Part shown: one piece after another, positions 44,176 through 53,941 of the stretch
How positions within the stretch are numbered: position 1 is the stretch's first letter
Layout: each line of letters opens with the position of its first letter
From: Phycisphaerae bacterium
GTDB lineage: Bacteria; Planctomycetota; Phycisphaerae; UBA1845
Length of the DNA: 64,000 nt
Reading direction: 5' to 3'
Assembly: GCA_022072505.1 (NCBI GenBank)
Contig: JAJVHU010000058.1
Coordinates: 28,165-92,164 of the forward strand
Program-made: the position numbers and the translations under genes
Notes under the pieces: generated by a model
Told to the model about the DNA's origin: nothing
Seen by the model: only the letters and a program-made list of their open reading frames with translations
The model's database searches: none

Positions 44176-47100
44176 GTGCGGTCATTTCGACATTACCGGG
44201 GGGTCGTTTTTCTGGGGGGGGTATGCGCCTTCGGATGCGGCGTCGCCGGAGCCGTTCCGCCTGATGACGCGCACGTGGACGCGCGGATTGAGGAACTCGT
44301 CCGGGGTTTGAAGGCCGCACAGGTTGTCGACGGGCCGGAGCGGGGTTCGTTTTCCGGCGAGTTGGGCGGCGTTCACGCGGGAGGCGTGACGGCGCTGGCG
44401 ACCTTCGCGCTGCTGTCCGCCGGTGTTCCCTGGCATGATGAGACGATCGAGCGCGCCGTCCGCTACCTGGCCGAGCATCCGCTGCCCGGCACTTACAGTC
44501 GCGGACTTCGGGCGGGGGTCTGGGCGCTGCTGGCGTCGCGCACCGGAGAAGATGAACTCCGCCGCGAATACCGTCGGCGGCTTCAGACGGACACGGACTG
44601 GCTGGTCGGGACGATCAAGAGCGACGGTTTTTACGGGTACGACGCGGAGGGCACGGGCGGCGATCACTCATGTTCGCAGTTCGCGGTGCTGGGGTTGTGG
44701 GCGGCCGAGACGGCGTCGGCTGAAGTTCCGGATGCGCACTGGGAGCGGATCCTGCGGCACTGGCTGACGTACCAGAACGACGACGGGAGCTGGTCTTACA
44801 GCGGTGAGCCTGCCGGGACGGCCACGATGACGACCGCGGGCGTGAACACCCTGCTGGTCACGATGGCGCAGCACCTCGTTCGCCGGGAGCCGCCTTACAC
44901 GCGGCTTCGCGGCGTGCCGTCGCGCGGGCGCGGAACCGAAGACGTGGAGCGGGCGCTGCGTGCCGCGGAGCGCGGGTTCGGGTGGCTGGCGGAGCATGAT
45001 CTGCTGACCGGAGGGCCTTACCAGCTTTTCGGGCTGGAGCGCCTCGGCGTTGCGTCCGGGAGGAAGCTGATCGGCGACGTGGACTGGTACCGGGCGGGGG
45101 TGCAGTCGATTCCGCCCGGATCGTCGGGCACGGTCAACGACGCGTTTCACCTTCTGTTTCTGACTTACGGCCGGGCGCCCGTGCTTTTTGCGAAGCTGTG
45201 CTACGGAGCGGGCGAGGACTGGAACCGGTATTACCGGGATCTTCATTTCCTCACCAGCCGCCTCTCCGCAAAGCACGAGCGGATATACAAGTGGCAGGTC
45301 GTCTCGGTCGAGGCTCCCCTGTCTGACTGGCTGGACGCGCCGATCCTGGTCATCAGCGGGTTCGACCGGCCGTTGTTGTCGGCGGCGCAGAAGCTGCGGC
45401 TGCGGGATTACGTCGACGCGGGAGGGACGGTTTTCGCGCACGCCGATCTTGCGTCCGAGCGGTTTTCGTCGGGGTTTCGTGAAATCTGCGCGGAGATCTT
45501 CGGCGACCGCGCCTGGACGTTTGCCGCACTTCCGCCCGGTCATCCCGTGTACACGGCATTGCCCGCGGAAGGCGCCGCGAGGCTTGCGGAGGAATTGCGG
45601 ATCGAGGGGCTCGGCGACGGCAGGAGGACGTGCGTGTACCTGTGCCCGGCGGACATCGCCGGGGCGTGGCACCAGAACCTCGACGAGCGCCACGGCGACT
45701 TGTTCAACGTCATGACCAACCTGCGACTTTGCGCCGCGCCCGAGTACCACCAGCTTCCGAAGCGCCTTCGTCCTCCCGAGTTTTCCGGACCGGGGGTTCC
45801 TGCGAGAGGACACTTGATGATTGCGTCGCTGGGCCCGGGTCGCGGTAGCGAGGCGACGGCGGGGCGCTGGGATGCGATCGCCCGGCGTCTCGATCACGAC
45901 GTCGGTTTGAGCCTCGTCACGTGCGATCTTTCCGACCTGGCGCCCGACGCCGCGGTCGATCTGGTTTACGTGGAGGCTCGCGGCGAGGCGGATCCGACTG
46001 CGCCGATGCGGGACCGGCTGGTTGAGTTGGTCCGGGGCGGAGCGTTGATCTGGATCGAGGCCTCGTCGCAGAATCCGTCGTCCGCTGGCGCGGGGCACCG
46101 CCTGCTGGCCACGTTGGCGGATCTGCTCGGGGGAAACCGACACGAGTTTCCAGCGGATCATCCCGTCTTGACGGGGGAGATTCCGGGAGGGGCGCACCTT
46201 GGTGAATTCATCCCGAACCGCTGGGGACGGTCGACGTTGAAGGGGACCGGACCGCGGATCGAGGCCGTCGAGGTCGGCGGCAGGCCTGTCGTGATTCTGA
46301 CGTCGTTCGACCTTCTGGCCACCGGAAGCGGCGCTTTTCTTTATGAAACCGCCGCTTACGGACCGCGAGAGTCGGCGGCGCTCCTGCGGAACCTGGTCCT
46401 CTGGCGTTACGACAATGCAAGCGACGACCCGCGATCGGTGGTGATACAGGAGATCATTCGAACCCGATCGACGGGATCCCTCGCGGACTCGGTCCGGCGC
46501 TGGGCGAACACCGGCGCGTTCTCCTCCGCGGTCTCAGGTCTTGCGGCATTGCGCCGTCTTCGTCCCGACGATCCTCAGACGAAGGAGCTGACGGATGCGG
46601 TGCTTGGCGCGCTTCGCGGCGGCATGAACGCGGCGCGCGGGGCGGGGCGCGCGGCGGACGCCGGAAACCTCGCCTTGTTGATGTACGCGATCGCCCCGGA
46701 CGCGGAGCACTCACCATCCCCTGTGCAGAATGCGCCGCCGGCGCGATCCTCGGCGGCTCCGCGGGAACGCGGCGTTTACACGATCGCGCCCGTCGAGCTG
46801 CCGGAGGGGTTGTCAGGCATCGTCATTCAATACAACAGCGCCGAAGCGGACGCCCGGTCGTTGCTTTCGGAGTGGTTCAAGATGGATTCGCTTTCGCACG
46901 GCTTGACCTCTGATCTGAGGGAGATGATGGCGGAGATGACGGAGCTGGACCGCAAGGCGGCGGAACTCGTCGCGCGGCAGGGCGGCCGGGGAGGAGGGGG
47001 TCAGCGCGGCGGACCGGAGTTCGAGAAGATCGCCCGGCAGCGCGCGGCGCTTGATGCGCAGATGAGCACCTTCCGAGCAAGGCTGCGAGAGGCGGAGCAG

Positions 47101-47220
47101 GAAATGAAGCGCATCGTTGAGGCCCTGACCCCGAAGCGGTCGGAACTCGCCGCGCTCGGGGTGACGCTGGAGAAGGACCGCTTTCAACTTGCCGGCGCTT
47201 CGGGTACGAACCCTCCTTGA
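44176..47220 (+). CDS. DUF4159-containing exported protein with prenyltransferase-like repeats
   Basis: A 1014-residue exported protein. A signal peptide is followed by alpha/alpha-barrel repeats of the squalene-cyclase/prenyltransferase kind ([52 protein letters not shown]). Residues about 350-560 form the DUF4159 domain ([37 protein letters not shown]). Central and C-terminal parts have a GATase1-like strand pattern and a final coiled coil ([36 protein letters not shown]). The start is GTG 44176 with GGAGG eight bases upstream. DUF4159 proteins often sit beside MoxR/BatA-type genes in planctomycetes; none is here. Confidence 0.8.
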   Translation: MRSFRHYRGVVFLGGVCAFGCGVAGAVPPDDAHVDARIEELVRGLKAAQVVDGPERGSFSGELGGVHAGGVTALATFALLSAGVPWHDETIERAVRYLAEHPLPGTYSRGLRAGVWALLASRTGEDELRREYRRRLQTDTDWLVGTIKSDGFYGYDAEGTGGDHSCSQFAVLGLWAAETASAEVPDAHWERILRHWLTYQNDDGSWSYSGEPAGTATMTTAGVNTLLVTMAQHLVRREPPYTRLRGVPSRGRGTEDVERALRAAERGFGWLAEHDLLTGGPYQLFGLERLGVASGRKLIGDVDWYRAGVQSIPPGSSGTVNDAFHLLFLTYGRAPVLFAKLCYGAGEDWNRYYRDLHFLTSRLSAKHERIYKWQVVSVEAPLSDWLDAPILVISGFDRPLLSAAQKLRLRDYVDAGGTVFAHADLASERFSSGFREICAEIFGDRAWTFAALPPGHPVYTALPAEGAARLAEELRIEGLGDGRRTCVYLCPADIAGAWHQNLDERHGDLFNVMTNLRLCAAPEYHQLPKRLRPPEFSGPGVPARGHLMIASLGPGRGSEATAGRWDAIARRLDHDVGLSLVTCDLSDLAPDAAVDLVYVEARGEADPTAPMRDRLVELVRGGALIWIEASSQNPSSAGAGHRLLATLADLLGGNRHEFPADHPVLTGEIPGGAHLGEFIPNRWGRSTLKGTGPRIEAVEVGGRPVVILTSFDLLATGSGAFLYETAAYGPRESAALLRNLVLWRYDNASDDPRSVVIQEIIRTRSTGSLADSVRRWANTGAFSSAVSGLAALRRLRPDDPQTKELTDAVLGALRGGMNAARGAGRAADAGNLALLMYAIAPDAEHSPSPVQNAPPARSSAAPRERGVYTIAPVELPEGLSGIVIQYNSAEADARSLLSEWFKMDSLSHGLTSDLREMMAEMTELDRKAAELVARQGGRGGGGQRGGPEFEKIARQRAALDAQMSTFRARLREAEQEMKRIVEALTPKRSELAALGVTLEKDRFQLAGASGTNPP

Positions 47221-47301
47221 CGGAGGCGCAGGGCGGGCCGCGAGGGTCGCGGGGGATTGCTCGTGCGCGAGGTCCGCGACGCGCCTTTGCAGGAGGGGAG
47301 C

Positions 47302-48267
47302 ATGAAGGGCATCACGATGCAATACCGTCCGCTGGGCCGATGCGGGACGCGCGTCAGCGTGTTCGGTCTGGGGGGGTGGACGACGTTCGGCGGAAGCCTC
47401 AACGACCGCGCCGCGACGCGTCGACTCATCACCTCGGCCTTCGACGCGGGCGTCAACTTTTTCGACATTGCCGATGTCTACGAAAAAGGCAAGGCCGAGA
47501 AAGCGATGGGGCGCGTCCTGTGCGAGTTGCCGCGGCATGAGCTGGTGATATCGACGAAGGTCTACTTTCCGATGAGCGACGACGTGAACGACCGCGGCCT
47601 GTCGCGCAAGCATATTCTGGAGTCGATCGACCGAAGCCTCGAGCGGATCGGGGTGGATTACCTCGACCTGTATTTCTGCCACCGTTTCGACGACGAGACC
47701 CCGCTGGAGGAGACCGCCCGCGCGATGGACGACGCGATCCGTCAGGGCAAAGTGCTTTACTGGGGCACCAGTGAGTGGACGGGCGCGCAGGTGAACGACG
47801 TTCGCGCGCTGTGCGACCGGCGCAATCTTCACGCTCCGCAGGTCGAGCAGCCCCAGCTTTCGGTCCTCTACCGCCGCAAGTACCTCGAAGACGTGCAACC
47901 CGCGCTGGCGCGGCACGGGATGGGCGCGGTGGTCTGGAGTCCGCTGGCGTCGGGACTGCTGACCGGCAAGTACGATGAAGGCGTTCCGAAGGGGTCGCGC
48001 ATGTCCCGCATTGACTGGCTGCGCGACAAGCTCGTGACGCCGGAGAACGTCGAGCGGGCGCGGGCGGTGCAGCCGGTGGCGGACCGCCTCGGGTGTACGC
48101 GGGCGCAGACGGCGCTGGCGTGGGCGCTGGGGCAGCCCGGCGTCTCCAGCGTGATTCTCGGCGCGACGCGGCTCGCGCAGCTTCGAGAGAACCTGGCGGC
48201 GCTGGACATCGCCCTCGACGACGAGGCGAAGCGCGATCTGTGCGCGATCCCTGCCGCGGCGAACTGA
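47302..48267 (+). CDS. Aldo/keto reductase, potassium-channel beta-subunit-like
   Basis: A 321-residue NADPH-dependent reductase with a TIM barrel. Catalytic Asp and Tyr are in FFDIADVYEKGKAEKAMG, Lys in LVISTKVYFPM, and His in LYFCHRFDDETPLEET. The C-terminal SVILGATRLAQLRENLAAL binds the cofactor. The length and GLGGWTTFGGS start match the Kvbeta/YghZ subgroup. AGGAGGGG directly precedes ATG 47302. The physiological substrate is not predictable. Confidence 0.9.
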   Translation: MKGITMQYRPLGRCGTRVSVFGLGGWTTFGGSLNDRAATRRLITSAFDAGVNFFDIADVYEKGKAEKAMGRVLCELPRHELVISTKVYFPMSDDVNDRGLSRKHILESIDRSLERIGVDYLDLYFCHRFDDETPLEETARAMDDAIRQGKVLYWGTSEWTGAQVNDVRALCDRRNLHAPQVEQPQLSVLYRRKYLEDVQPALARHGMGAVVWSPLASGLLTGKYDEGVPKGSRMSRIDWLRDKLVTPENVERARAVQPVADRLGCTRAQTALAWALGQPGVSSVILGATRLAQLRENLAALDIALDDEAKRDLCAIPAAAN

Positions 48268-48327
48268 GCGGTGTTCCGGAGGCGCCGCGGCGTGCAAACG
48301 GCGCCGTCGCGCCCTAGGATGCCCCGG

Positions 48328-48783
48328 ATGAACCGAGCTGACTGGCTGGCGCTGCTTCCGCACCGCCCACCGTTTCTTTTTGTCGACGACGTGGTCGAGA
48401 TCGGAGACGACGCCGTCACGACGGTGTTCCGCGCCGCGCCGGACCTTGCGTTCTTTTCCGGGCATTTTCCCGGCGACCCGGTGATGCCCGGGGTGCTCCT
48501 TTGTGAGTGCTGCCTTCAGGCGGGGGCGATCCTGATGCAGCGGCGCAATGCGGACGCGGACGGCGATTCCGTCCCGGTCGTGACCCGCATCCTGGAGGCG
48601 AAGTTCAAGCGCGTCGTCAGGCCTGGCGATCGCCTTCAGATTCACGTCGCGCTGGACGAGGAACTCGGCGGCGCGTTCTTCATGACGGGCAAGGCGTCGG
48701 TCGCAGACGAGACGGCGCTGCGCTGCAGGTTCGCCGTGACGCGGACGCACCGAGGGGACGCGGCGGCGGGAGCGGGCACATGA
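48328..48783 (+). CDS. FabZ-like 3-hydroxyacyl-ACP dehydratase
   Basis: A hot-dog-fold dehydratase of 151 residues, expected to remove water from 3-hydroxyacyl-[21 protein letters not shown] and [19 protein letters not shown] carry the catalytic His and Glu of FabZ. The tail beyond [20 protein letters not shown] is normal for the family. ATG 48319 (MPRM) and 48328 are alternative starts. The stop overlaps the FabI-like gene by ATGA, so the pair should catalyse the last two steps of one elongation cycle. A main fatty-acid operon is not here, so it may serve a specialised acyl chain. Confidence 0.85.
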   Translation: MNRADWLALLPHRPPFLFVDDVVEIGDDAVTTVFRAAPDLAFFSGHFPGDPVMPGVLLCECCLQAGAILMQRRNADADGDSVPVVTRILEAKFKRVVRPGDRLQIHVALDEELGGAFFMTGKASVADETALRCRFAVTRTHRGDAAAGAGT

Positions 48784-49622
48784 AGAGCTTCCTGAACCTG
48801 GCGGGCAAGACGTTTCTCGTGCTGGGCGTCGCCAACCGCAAGAGCGTCGCGTGGCACGCCGCCCGGCGCCTCGAGGAGCAGGGCGCGACCGTGCTTTACA
48901 GCGTGCGCTCCGAGGCGCGCCGCGAAGGCGTCCGGAAGCTCCTCCCGGACCGCGAAATCTTCGTCTGCGACGTGCAAAGCGACGCGCAGATTCAGAACCT
49001 CGCGGCCGCGATCGCGGGACGACGCATCGCGCTCGACGGCTTCCTTCATTCCGTGGCGTTCGCCAACTACGAAGGATTCACGGGCAGGTTTCACGAAGTC
49101 AGCCGCAAGGACTTCCTCCAGGCCGTCGAGGTGTCGTGTTACTCGCTCGTGGCGCTGTCCAACGCGCTGAAGCCCGTGCTGGGCAACGAGGCGTCGGTCG
49201 TGACGATCTCGATCTCGACGACCCGGATGGCGGCCGAGCCTTACGGTTACATGGCGCCCGCCAAGGCGGCGCTGGACTCGACCCTCTGCTTCCTCGCGAA
49301 GTCGTTCAGCCGGTTCTCGCAGGTTCGTTTCAACGCGGTGTGCGCCGGTCTGCTCAAGACCAGCGCCTCGGCGGGCATTCCGGATTATCTCGACTACTAC
49401 CTTTATGCGGAGCAGGCAACGCTGCGGCGGCAGGCCGTGCGCACCGAGGAAGTCGCGGACGCGGCGGTCTTCCTTCTTTCGGAGCGTTCCGCGGGCATCA
49501 ACGCCCAGGGCCTCGTCGTCGATGCGGGCATGTCGACGAATTATTTCGACGCGGGGATCGTCCGGGCCGCCGTGGCGAAGGCGTGGCCCGCGGGGGGCGG
49601 ATCGCCGGACGCTTCCGGATGA
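48780..49622 (+). CDS. Enoyl-ACP reductase-like SDR (FabI type)
   Basis: A 280-residue short-chain reductase. [20 protein letters not shown] matches the FabI NADH-binding start, [13 protein letters not shown] the following loop, and Tyr155-x6-Lys162 in [13 protein letters not shown] the FabI active site. The second Tyr conserved in FabI (Tyr146 in E. coli) appears to be Ile145 here. The C-terminal [16 protein letters not shown] is typical. It is coupled to the FabZ-like gene. It may be the housekeeping reductase or a paralogue with another substrate. Confidence 0.82.
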   Translation: MKSFLNLAGKTFLVLGVANRKSVAWHAARRLEEQGATVLYSVRSEARREGVRKLLPDREIFVCDVQSDAQIQNLAAAIAGRRIALDGFLHSVAFANYEGFTGRFHEVSRKDFLQAVEVSCYSLVALSNALKPVLGNEASVVTISISTTRMAAEPYGYMAPAKAALDSTLCFLAKSFSRFSQVRFNAVCAGLLKTSASAGIPDYLDYYLYAEQATLRRQAVRTEEVADAAVFLLSERSAGINAQGLVVDAGMSTNYFDAGIVRAAVAKAWPAGGGSPDASG

Positions 49623-49794
49623 AACCGCGCTGTCCCGTGTGACGGCGCCGACGCGGCGCCGACGCCGCTTGCCGCATCCCGCCGGCCTCGGTCGCTCGCT
49701 CTGACAGGATCGCCCCGGGACGATCGTCTTTGAGACAGGAACGCCGGACGCGCTTCACGGCCGGTCATTTCGGCGGAACAGGGGCGGGAATCTT

Positions 49795-51129
49795 ATGTCG
49801 GGAGCACGAATCTTCTTTTGTCTTGCGGCGGTTCTGACGGGCCGCCTGAACGAAGACGCGCCTTCGGATCCGCGCCTCGCGCTGCGGCGCACGCCCATCG
49901 TGGAGGCCTGCGAGAAGGTCCGTGACGCCGTGGTGAACCTCACCGCCAGCCAGGAGATTCAGGTTCAGCGGTGGGGCGGATTCGCGCTGGAGGAGATGTT
50001 CAACCTGCCGCGGCGGCCGATGACGACGCAGCGCACCAACATCGGCAGCGGGTTCGTCATTCATCCCGCCGGATACATCGTGACCAACGCCCACGTCGCC
50101 GCGCAGGGCGCGGACCTGGAGGTCAGCTTCGCCGACGGTTCGCGCTTCGCGGCGGAGGTCGTCGCCCGGGACACGCGGCACGATCTGGCGGTCCTGAAGA
50201 TCGAGGCGCCGCGCCCGCTCAAGACGATCCCCCTCGGGCGCAGCGACGACCTGATGATCGGCGAGACGACGATCGCGGTCGGCAATCCGGTCGGCATGCA
50301 GAACACCGTCACGACGGGCATCATCAGCGCCCTGCACCGTGACCTCGACTTCAACGGCCGCGTGCTTTACGGAGACCTCATCCAGACCGACGCGGGCATC
50401 AACCCCGGGAACTCGGGCGGTCCGCTGCTGAACGTGCTCGGCGAATTGATCGGCGTCAACACCGCGATCCGCACCGACGCCCAGAACATCGGGTTCGCCA
50501 TCCCGGTGGACCAGTTGCGACGTCTGATGCCGGATCTGCTCGATCCGGAGAGGGTGAAGCGGACGCAGGTCGGCCTGCGCGTCGCGCCGGATGAGCCGCG
50601 CGTCGTCCAGGTCCGGGGGGAGACGCCGGCGGCCCGCGCGGGGTTGGCGGCGGGCGACGTCCTTCTCGCGCTGGACGATCGTCCGCTCTCATCCGGGACG
50701 GACTTCTACATGACGCTGCTGGCGCACGACCCGGGCGACGTCGTGAACGTTCGTTTTGTGCGCGACGGGCGGACGAACTCGGCGCGGATACGCCTTGAGC
50801 CGATGCCGACCCTCGACGGGCGCCGGCTTGCGCAGCGCCTTTTCGGCGTGCGCGTCGAGAATCTCTCGCAGGACGTGGCCGGCCGCCTCGGCTGGTCGCG
50901 CGACGAGGGCGTCGTCGTGACCGAAGTGGAGGCGGAAAGCCCGGCGTCACGGGCCGGGTTGCAGCCGGGAGACCTGCTTTATACCCTCGGGCCGTACCGC
51001 GTGCGGAGCGTGGAGCAGTTCGGTTCCTTGATCGAGTCCTTCACCAAGGGCATGCGCGCCGACGTCGGGATCGTCCGCGTGCAGCGCGCCCGGGCGCGGT
51101 TGCTGGAGGGACAGATCGTTGCCCGCTGA
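49795..51129 (+). CDS. HtrA/DegP-type periplasmic serine protease
   Basis: A 444-residue S1C protease of envelope quality control. A short hydrophobic start (ARIFFCLAAVLTG) should export it. The trypsin-fold core has His100 in VTNAHVAA, Asp130 in RHDLAVLKI and Ser207 in NPGNSGGPLL. Two PDZ domains follow (about 262-345 and 350-440), with GETPAARAGLAAGDVLLALD and AESPASRAGLQPGDLLYTL as their binding loops. The DUF971 gene begins inside its last codons with a TTG. Confidence 0.92.
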   Translation: MSGARIFFCLAAVLTGRLNEDAPSDPRLALRRTPIVEACEKVRDAVVNLTASQEIQVQRWGGFALEEMFNLPRRPMTTQRTNIGSGFVIHPAGYIVTNAHVAAQGADLEVSFADGSRFAAEVVARDTRHDLAVLKIEAPRPLKTIPLGRSDDLMIGETTIAVGNPVGMQNTVTTGIISALHRDLDFNGRVLYGDLIQTDAGINPGNSGGPLLNVLGELIGVNTAIRTDAQNIGFAIPVDQLRRLMPDLLDPERVKRTQVGLRVAPDEPRVVQVRGETPAARAGLAAGDVLLALDDRPLSSGTDFYMTLLAHDPGDVVNVRFVRDGRTNSARIRLEPMPTLDGRRLAQRLFGVRVENLSQDVAGRLGWSRDEGVVVTEVEAESPASRAGLQPGDLLYTLGPYRVRSVEQFGSLIESFTKGMRADVGIVRVQRARARLLEGQIVAR

Positions 51130-51511
51130 ACCGTCCGACGCGCCGCAACTCGACCGAACCGTCCGCCGGACCTCATTCGACGAGGACGCGGTCGCACCCG
51201 TCGATCTGAAGCTCAACCGTGCCGAGCAGACGCTGACCGTCCGCTGGAGGGACGGCGCGACCGTCGCCTACCCCGTGGCGCTGCTGCGCCGACATTGCCC
51301 CTGCGCCACCTGCCGCACCCAGCGCGAGGAACGCACGCTGCTTCCGATCCTCAATATCGCCCCGAACCAGCCGACCCCGCGCGTCACCGGGGCGGAACTC
51401 GCCGGAAACTACGCGATCCAGCTTCACTGGTCCGACGGACACGACGCGGGCATCTTCGACTTCCGCTACCTGCGGGCCCTCGAGCCGCACGTGCCGAAAC
51501 CGCAACCATGA
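51119..51511 (+). CDS. DUF971 (gamma-butyrobetaine hydroxylase N-terminal-like) protein
   Basis: A 130-residue single-domain protein. KLNRAEQTLTVRWRDGATVA and RHCPCATCRTQREERT with its Cys cluster, then NYAIQLHWSDGHDAGIFDF, are the DUF971 hallmarks, and the Cys set likely binds zinc. Bacterial stand-alone members are sometimes near iron-sulfur carrier genes. The start is a TTG at 51119 with GGAGGG at an eight-base spacing, overlapping the protease end by 11 bases. Confidence 0.85.
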   Translation: MPAEPSDAPQLDRTVRRTSFDEDAVAPVDLKLNRAEQTLTVRWRDGATVAYPVALLRRHCPCATCRTQREERTLLPILNIAPNQPTPRVTGAELAGNYAIQLHWSDGHDAGIFDFRYLRALEPHVPKPQP

Positions 51512-51582
51512 TTTATCGGACTTCAACGTCCCGGACCGGGCTTCGTTGATCAGTGTCGAGTCGCGTGCTATCGTGAGTTCGG

Positions 51583-51996
51583 ATGGGCGCCAACCCCGAG
51601 AAGCTCGATTGCATTTCGATCATCATCTGTGACGACATTTATCGGGATGAAACGACCAAGCGCCTCGTGATCGTCGGCACGTTCAACCGAATCAACGCGC
51701 GAAGCCTCCCGTGTCGGCATCCGCGGATGACGGTCCTTTTTACGATAACCAACGGCAACGGAAGCTATGATCTGCGCGTCGCCATCGAGCACGACAACGG
51801 CGAGCAGTTGCTGGAACTCGGCGGACCGCTCCGCGTCGAGAATCCGCTGGCGATATCGGATATTAATCTGTTGCTGGAGAACGTGATGTTCACCCGCGAT
51901 GGGAAGCACTGGGTCGTGGTCCGGGCGGACGGACAGATCCTCACGCAGCGACCGTTCTGGGTCAGCGTGGCGAACGCGAAAGGCGAGGCGAAATGA
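51583..51996 (+). CDS. Conserved small protein, DUF6941-like
   Basis: A 137-residue cytosolic protein: CISIIICDDIYRDETTKRLV, IVGTFNRINA, then a beta-sandwich-like run of short strands (MTVLFTITNGNGSYDLRVAI, HWVVVRADGQILTQRPFWV). The opening resembles the DUF6941 proteins (CDD...KLxxxGVF), whose function is unknown. Its stop overlaps the next gene by ATGA, making it the first of a three-gene unit ending with a MazF-like toxin. Confidence 0.7.
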   Translation: MGANPEKLDCISIIICDDIYRDETTKRLVIVGTFNRINARSLPCRHPRMTVLFTITNGNGSYDLRVAIEHDNGEQLLELGGPLRVENPLAISDINLLLENVMFTRDGKHWVVVRADGQILTQRPFWVSVANAKGEAK

Positions 51997-52274
51997 TGTC
52001 CAGCCCGCGACACGATCGGAATTCCCAGGTGGAGTACTCCACGACGGCGTCCATCGGCGTCCCGCCACGATCGTCCGCGCAAGGTCCGGGCCTCGAATCC
52101 GCAGGGTTTGCGTGGGAGCCGCAATTCACCGTCGTGCCACCCGCTCGCAACGGTGACGCCGCGACGGCGACGCCGGCCAACGAGGTCTTGATTCGGCTGG
52201 CCCGGAATCCCGCGCATCAACCGCCGCCCTCCTGGTGGGAAGACGAGAACCCGTTTTCCCCCGACGACAGGTAA
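51993..52274 (+). CDS. Small hypothetical protein upstream of MazF-like toxin
   Basis: A 93-residue, Pro/Ser-rich protein with no recognised fold. The C-terminus (RNPAHQPPPSWWEDENPF, then SPDDR) is acidic and aromatic, as in the toxin-blocking tail of many antitoxins. Position directly before the toxin gene, five bases apart, suggests an antitoxin, but no DNA-binding domain is seen. Coupled upstream by ATGA. Confidence 0.55.
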   Translation: MMSSPRHDRNSQVEYSTTASIGVPPRSSAQGPGLESAGFAWEPQFTVVPPARNGDAATATPANEVLIRLARNPAHQPPPSWWEDENPFSPDDR

Positions 52275-52279
52275 CCTTC

Positions 52280-52666
52280 GTGCCGTCCCCGAATCCGCAA
52301 TTGCGCCAGGGCAGCGTGGTCGCCGTTCAGATTCGTCCTTCGCGCGGGGATCCGAAAGTCCGTCCTGTTGTCGTCATCTCGGCTTCCGACGACATCGCTC
52401 CGGACAGGCCCGTCGTCGGCGTCGCGGTGACCACGACCTTTCCGCATCCCGCGCCGGAAGGCATGATCGAACTTCCCTGGTTTCCTCGCGGACACCCGGC
52501 GACGGGGCTTGCCCGACGCAGCGCAGCCGTGTGCAACTGGCTTGTCGAGTTCACCCCCGAGGACGTGCTGAGCGTTCGAGGAGGCGTCCCCGAGTCAATT
52601 CTCCTGAAAATACTGGCGAACGTTCGCCGTCTCGAGGACGAGAAAGCTCCGGATGCGCCGCAATAA
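52280..52666 (+). CDS. MazF/PemK-like endoribonuclease toxin
   Basis: A 128-residue protein with the MazF barrel pattern: LRQGSVVAVQIRPSRGDPKV leading to RPVVVISASDD, a middle VVGVAVTTTFP, and RRSAAVCNWLVEF with LLKILANVRRL as the last helix. MazF family members cut mRNA at short sites. The Arg of PKVRPVVVIS is conserved; the Thr/Ser that normally follows the middle strand is harder to place. GTG 52280 is chosen; an earlier GTG (52235) would overlap the small gene before it. Confidence 0.7.
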   Translation: MPSPNPQLRQGSVVAVQIRPSRGDPKVRPVVVISASDDIAPDRPVVGVAVTTTFPHPAPEGMIELPWFPRGHPATGLARRSAAVCNWLVEFTPEDVLSVRGGVPESILLKILANVRRLEDEKAPDAPQ

Positions 52667-52710
52667 CGGCCGCCGGCGAAATGCCGCGATCGCGTTGCGG
52701 AGACCGGGCG

Positions 52711-53823
52711 TCAGGCGGGCGGTCCCGGCCCCCCAGGCAAGATCGTCGCTCGCGCGGGCGGTCCGCCTGCGCGGGCGAGGGTCGCCGGCAGACCGGCCTG
52801 CGCCGCCGTCGCCTTCACGTAGGCCAGTGCGACCGGGCGGGAAAGACCAGCAGAGTGACATGAGCTTGTCACCTTCCCGATGACCTGCCCGCCGTCGTCC
52901 AGCACCGGGGATCCCGGCGCGGGCGGGTCGCCGTCGTCGAGGATCAACCGCACCAGCGCCCGCGAGACCGCCTTCCGAGCGTGCATCCGCTCGACGATCT
53001 CCTGACCGAGGTAGCATCCTTTGTTGAAACTGACGGCACGAGCGAGTTGCCCCGTCTCCGCCGGCAGCGCTTCCTCGTTGATTTCGTTCGGATACGCCGG
53101 GACGCCGTGCTCGACGCGCAGCGCCTCGACCGCGTCCCAGCCGATCCACGCCGCGTCGCCCGCCGCCGCGGTCAACCGCGCGGCCGCCGCGTCCCACGCC
53201 CGCGAGGGAAACGAAACCTCGTATCCCCGCATGCCGCAGAAGTCGCTGCGCCACGCGATCGCCTCCCCTTCAGCGCCCGAAAGAGGACCGGATTGATACC
53301 GCGACGCATTCCCCGCCGTCGCCCAGCCCGCAGCGGCAACCGCCTCGCCCGCGCGGGGGCCCAGCACGCCGATCCGGCGCGTCTCCGCCGACAGGTCCGC
53401 CAGCGCCACCTCCTCCATGATGAGGTACTTGTTGAAGTGCGCCAGCGCGTCCGCCAGCAACCGGCGGTCCACATCCAGAAGAATGTCCTCCGCGCGAACG
53501 AGATACACGAGGTCGAAAAGAATGCGCCCCTTGACGTTCAGCGCGAAGGCGTAATTGCCGTCGCCCGGCGATAGCGGCTTCACCTGGTTCGTCACCAGGT
53601 TGTGCAGCCACGCCGCCCGGTCCTTGCCCGTGACGCGGATCAGCCCCCGGTGCGTCCGGTCGCACAGCGCCCGCCCGCGCGACGCCGCCGCGTACGCTTC
53701 CGCCGCCGCCGCGCCCTCCTCCGCCGCCGACGCGAACCGCGCCGGCACACGGATGCCGCCCACCTCCCGCAGCGCCCCCCCGCGCGACGCGACACCCTCC
53801 AGCCAGGCCTCTCGCTGCGTCAT
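52711..53823 (-). CDS. ygfZ: YgfZ/GcvT-family folate-binding protein
   Basis: A 370-residue tetrahydrofolate-binding protein that supports maturation and repair of iron-sulfur enzymes. FNKGCYLGQEIVERMHARKA carries the family signature KGCYxGQE with its conserved Cys. CDRTHRGLIRVTGKDRAAWL and LVTNQVKPLSPGDGNYAFAL are the GcvT-fold start. The C-terminal part (LDDGGQVIGKVTSSCHSAGL, VALAYVK) is the usual barrel. It converges on the MazF-like gene. Confidence 0.9.
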   Translation of the reverse strand: MTQREAWLEGVASRGGALREVGGIRVPARFASAAEEGAAAAEAYAAASRGRALCDRTHRGLIRVTGKDRAAWLHNLVTNQVKPLSPGDGNYAFALNVKGRILFDLVYLVRAEDILLDVDRRLLADALAHFNKYLIMEEVALADLSAETRRIGVLGPRAGEAVAAAGWATAGNASRYQSGPLSGAEGEAIAWRSDFCGMRGYEVSFPSRAWDAAAARLTAAAGDAAWIGWDAVEALRVEHGVPAYPNEINEEALPAETGQLARAVSFNKGCYLGQEIVERMHARKAVSRALVRLILDDGDPPAPGSPVLDDGGQVIGKVTSSCHSAGLSRPVALAYVKATAAQAGLPATLARAGGPPARATILPGGPGPPA

Positions 53824-53941
53824 CCCTGAACCTCAACCCGCCTCAGGCGCGCCGCGCGCCCGCCGTCGCTCGACGCGACGCTCCCGCGCTGTCTGAAAAC
53901 CGAGCGGCGCCCCGCGCGACCAGGCTCCGCTCGCTCGCCGG

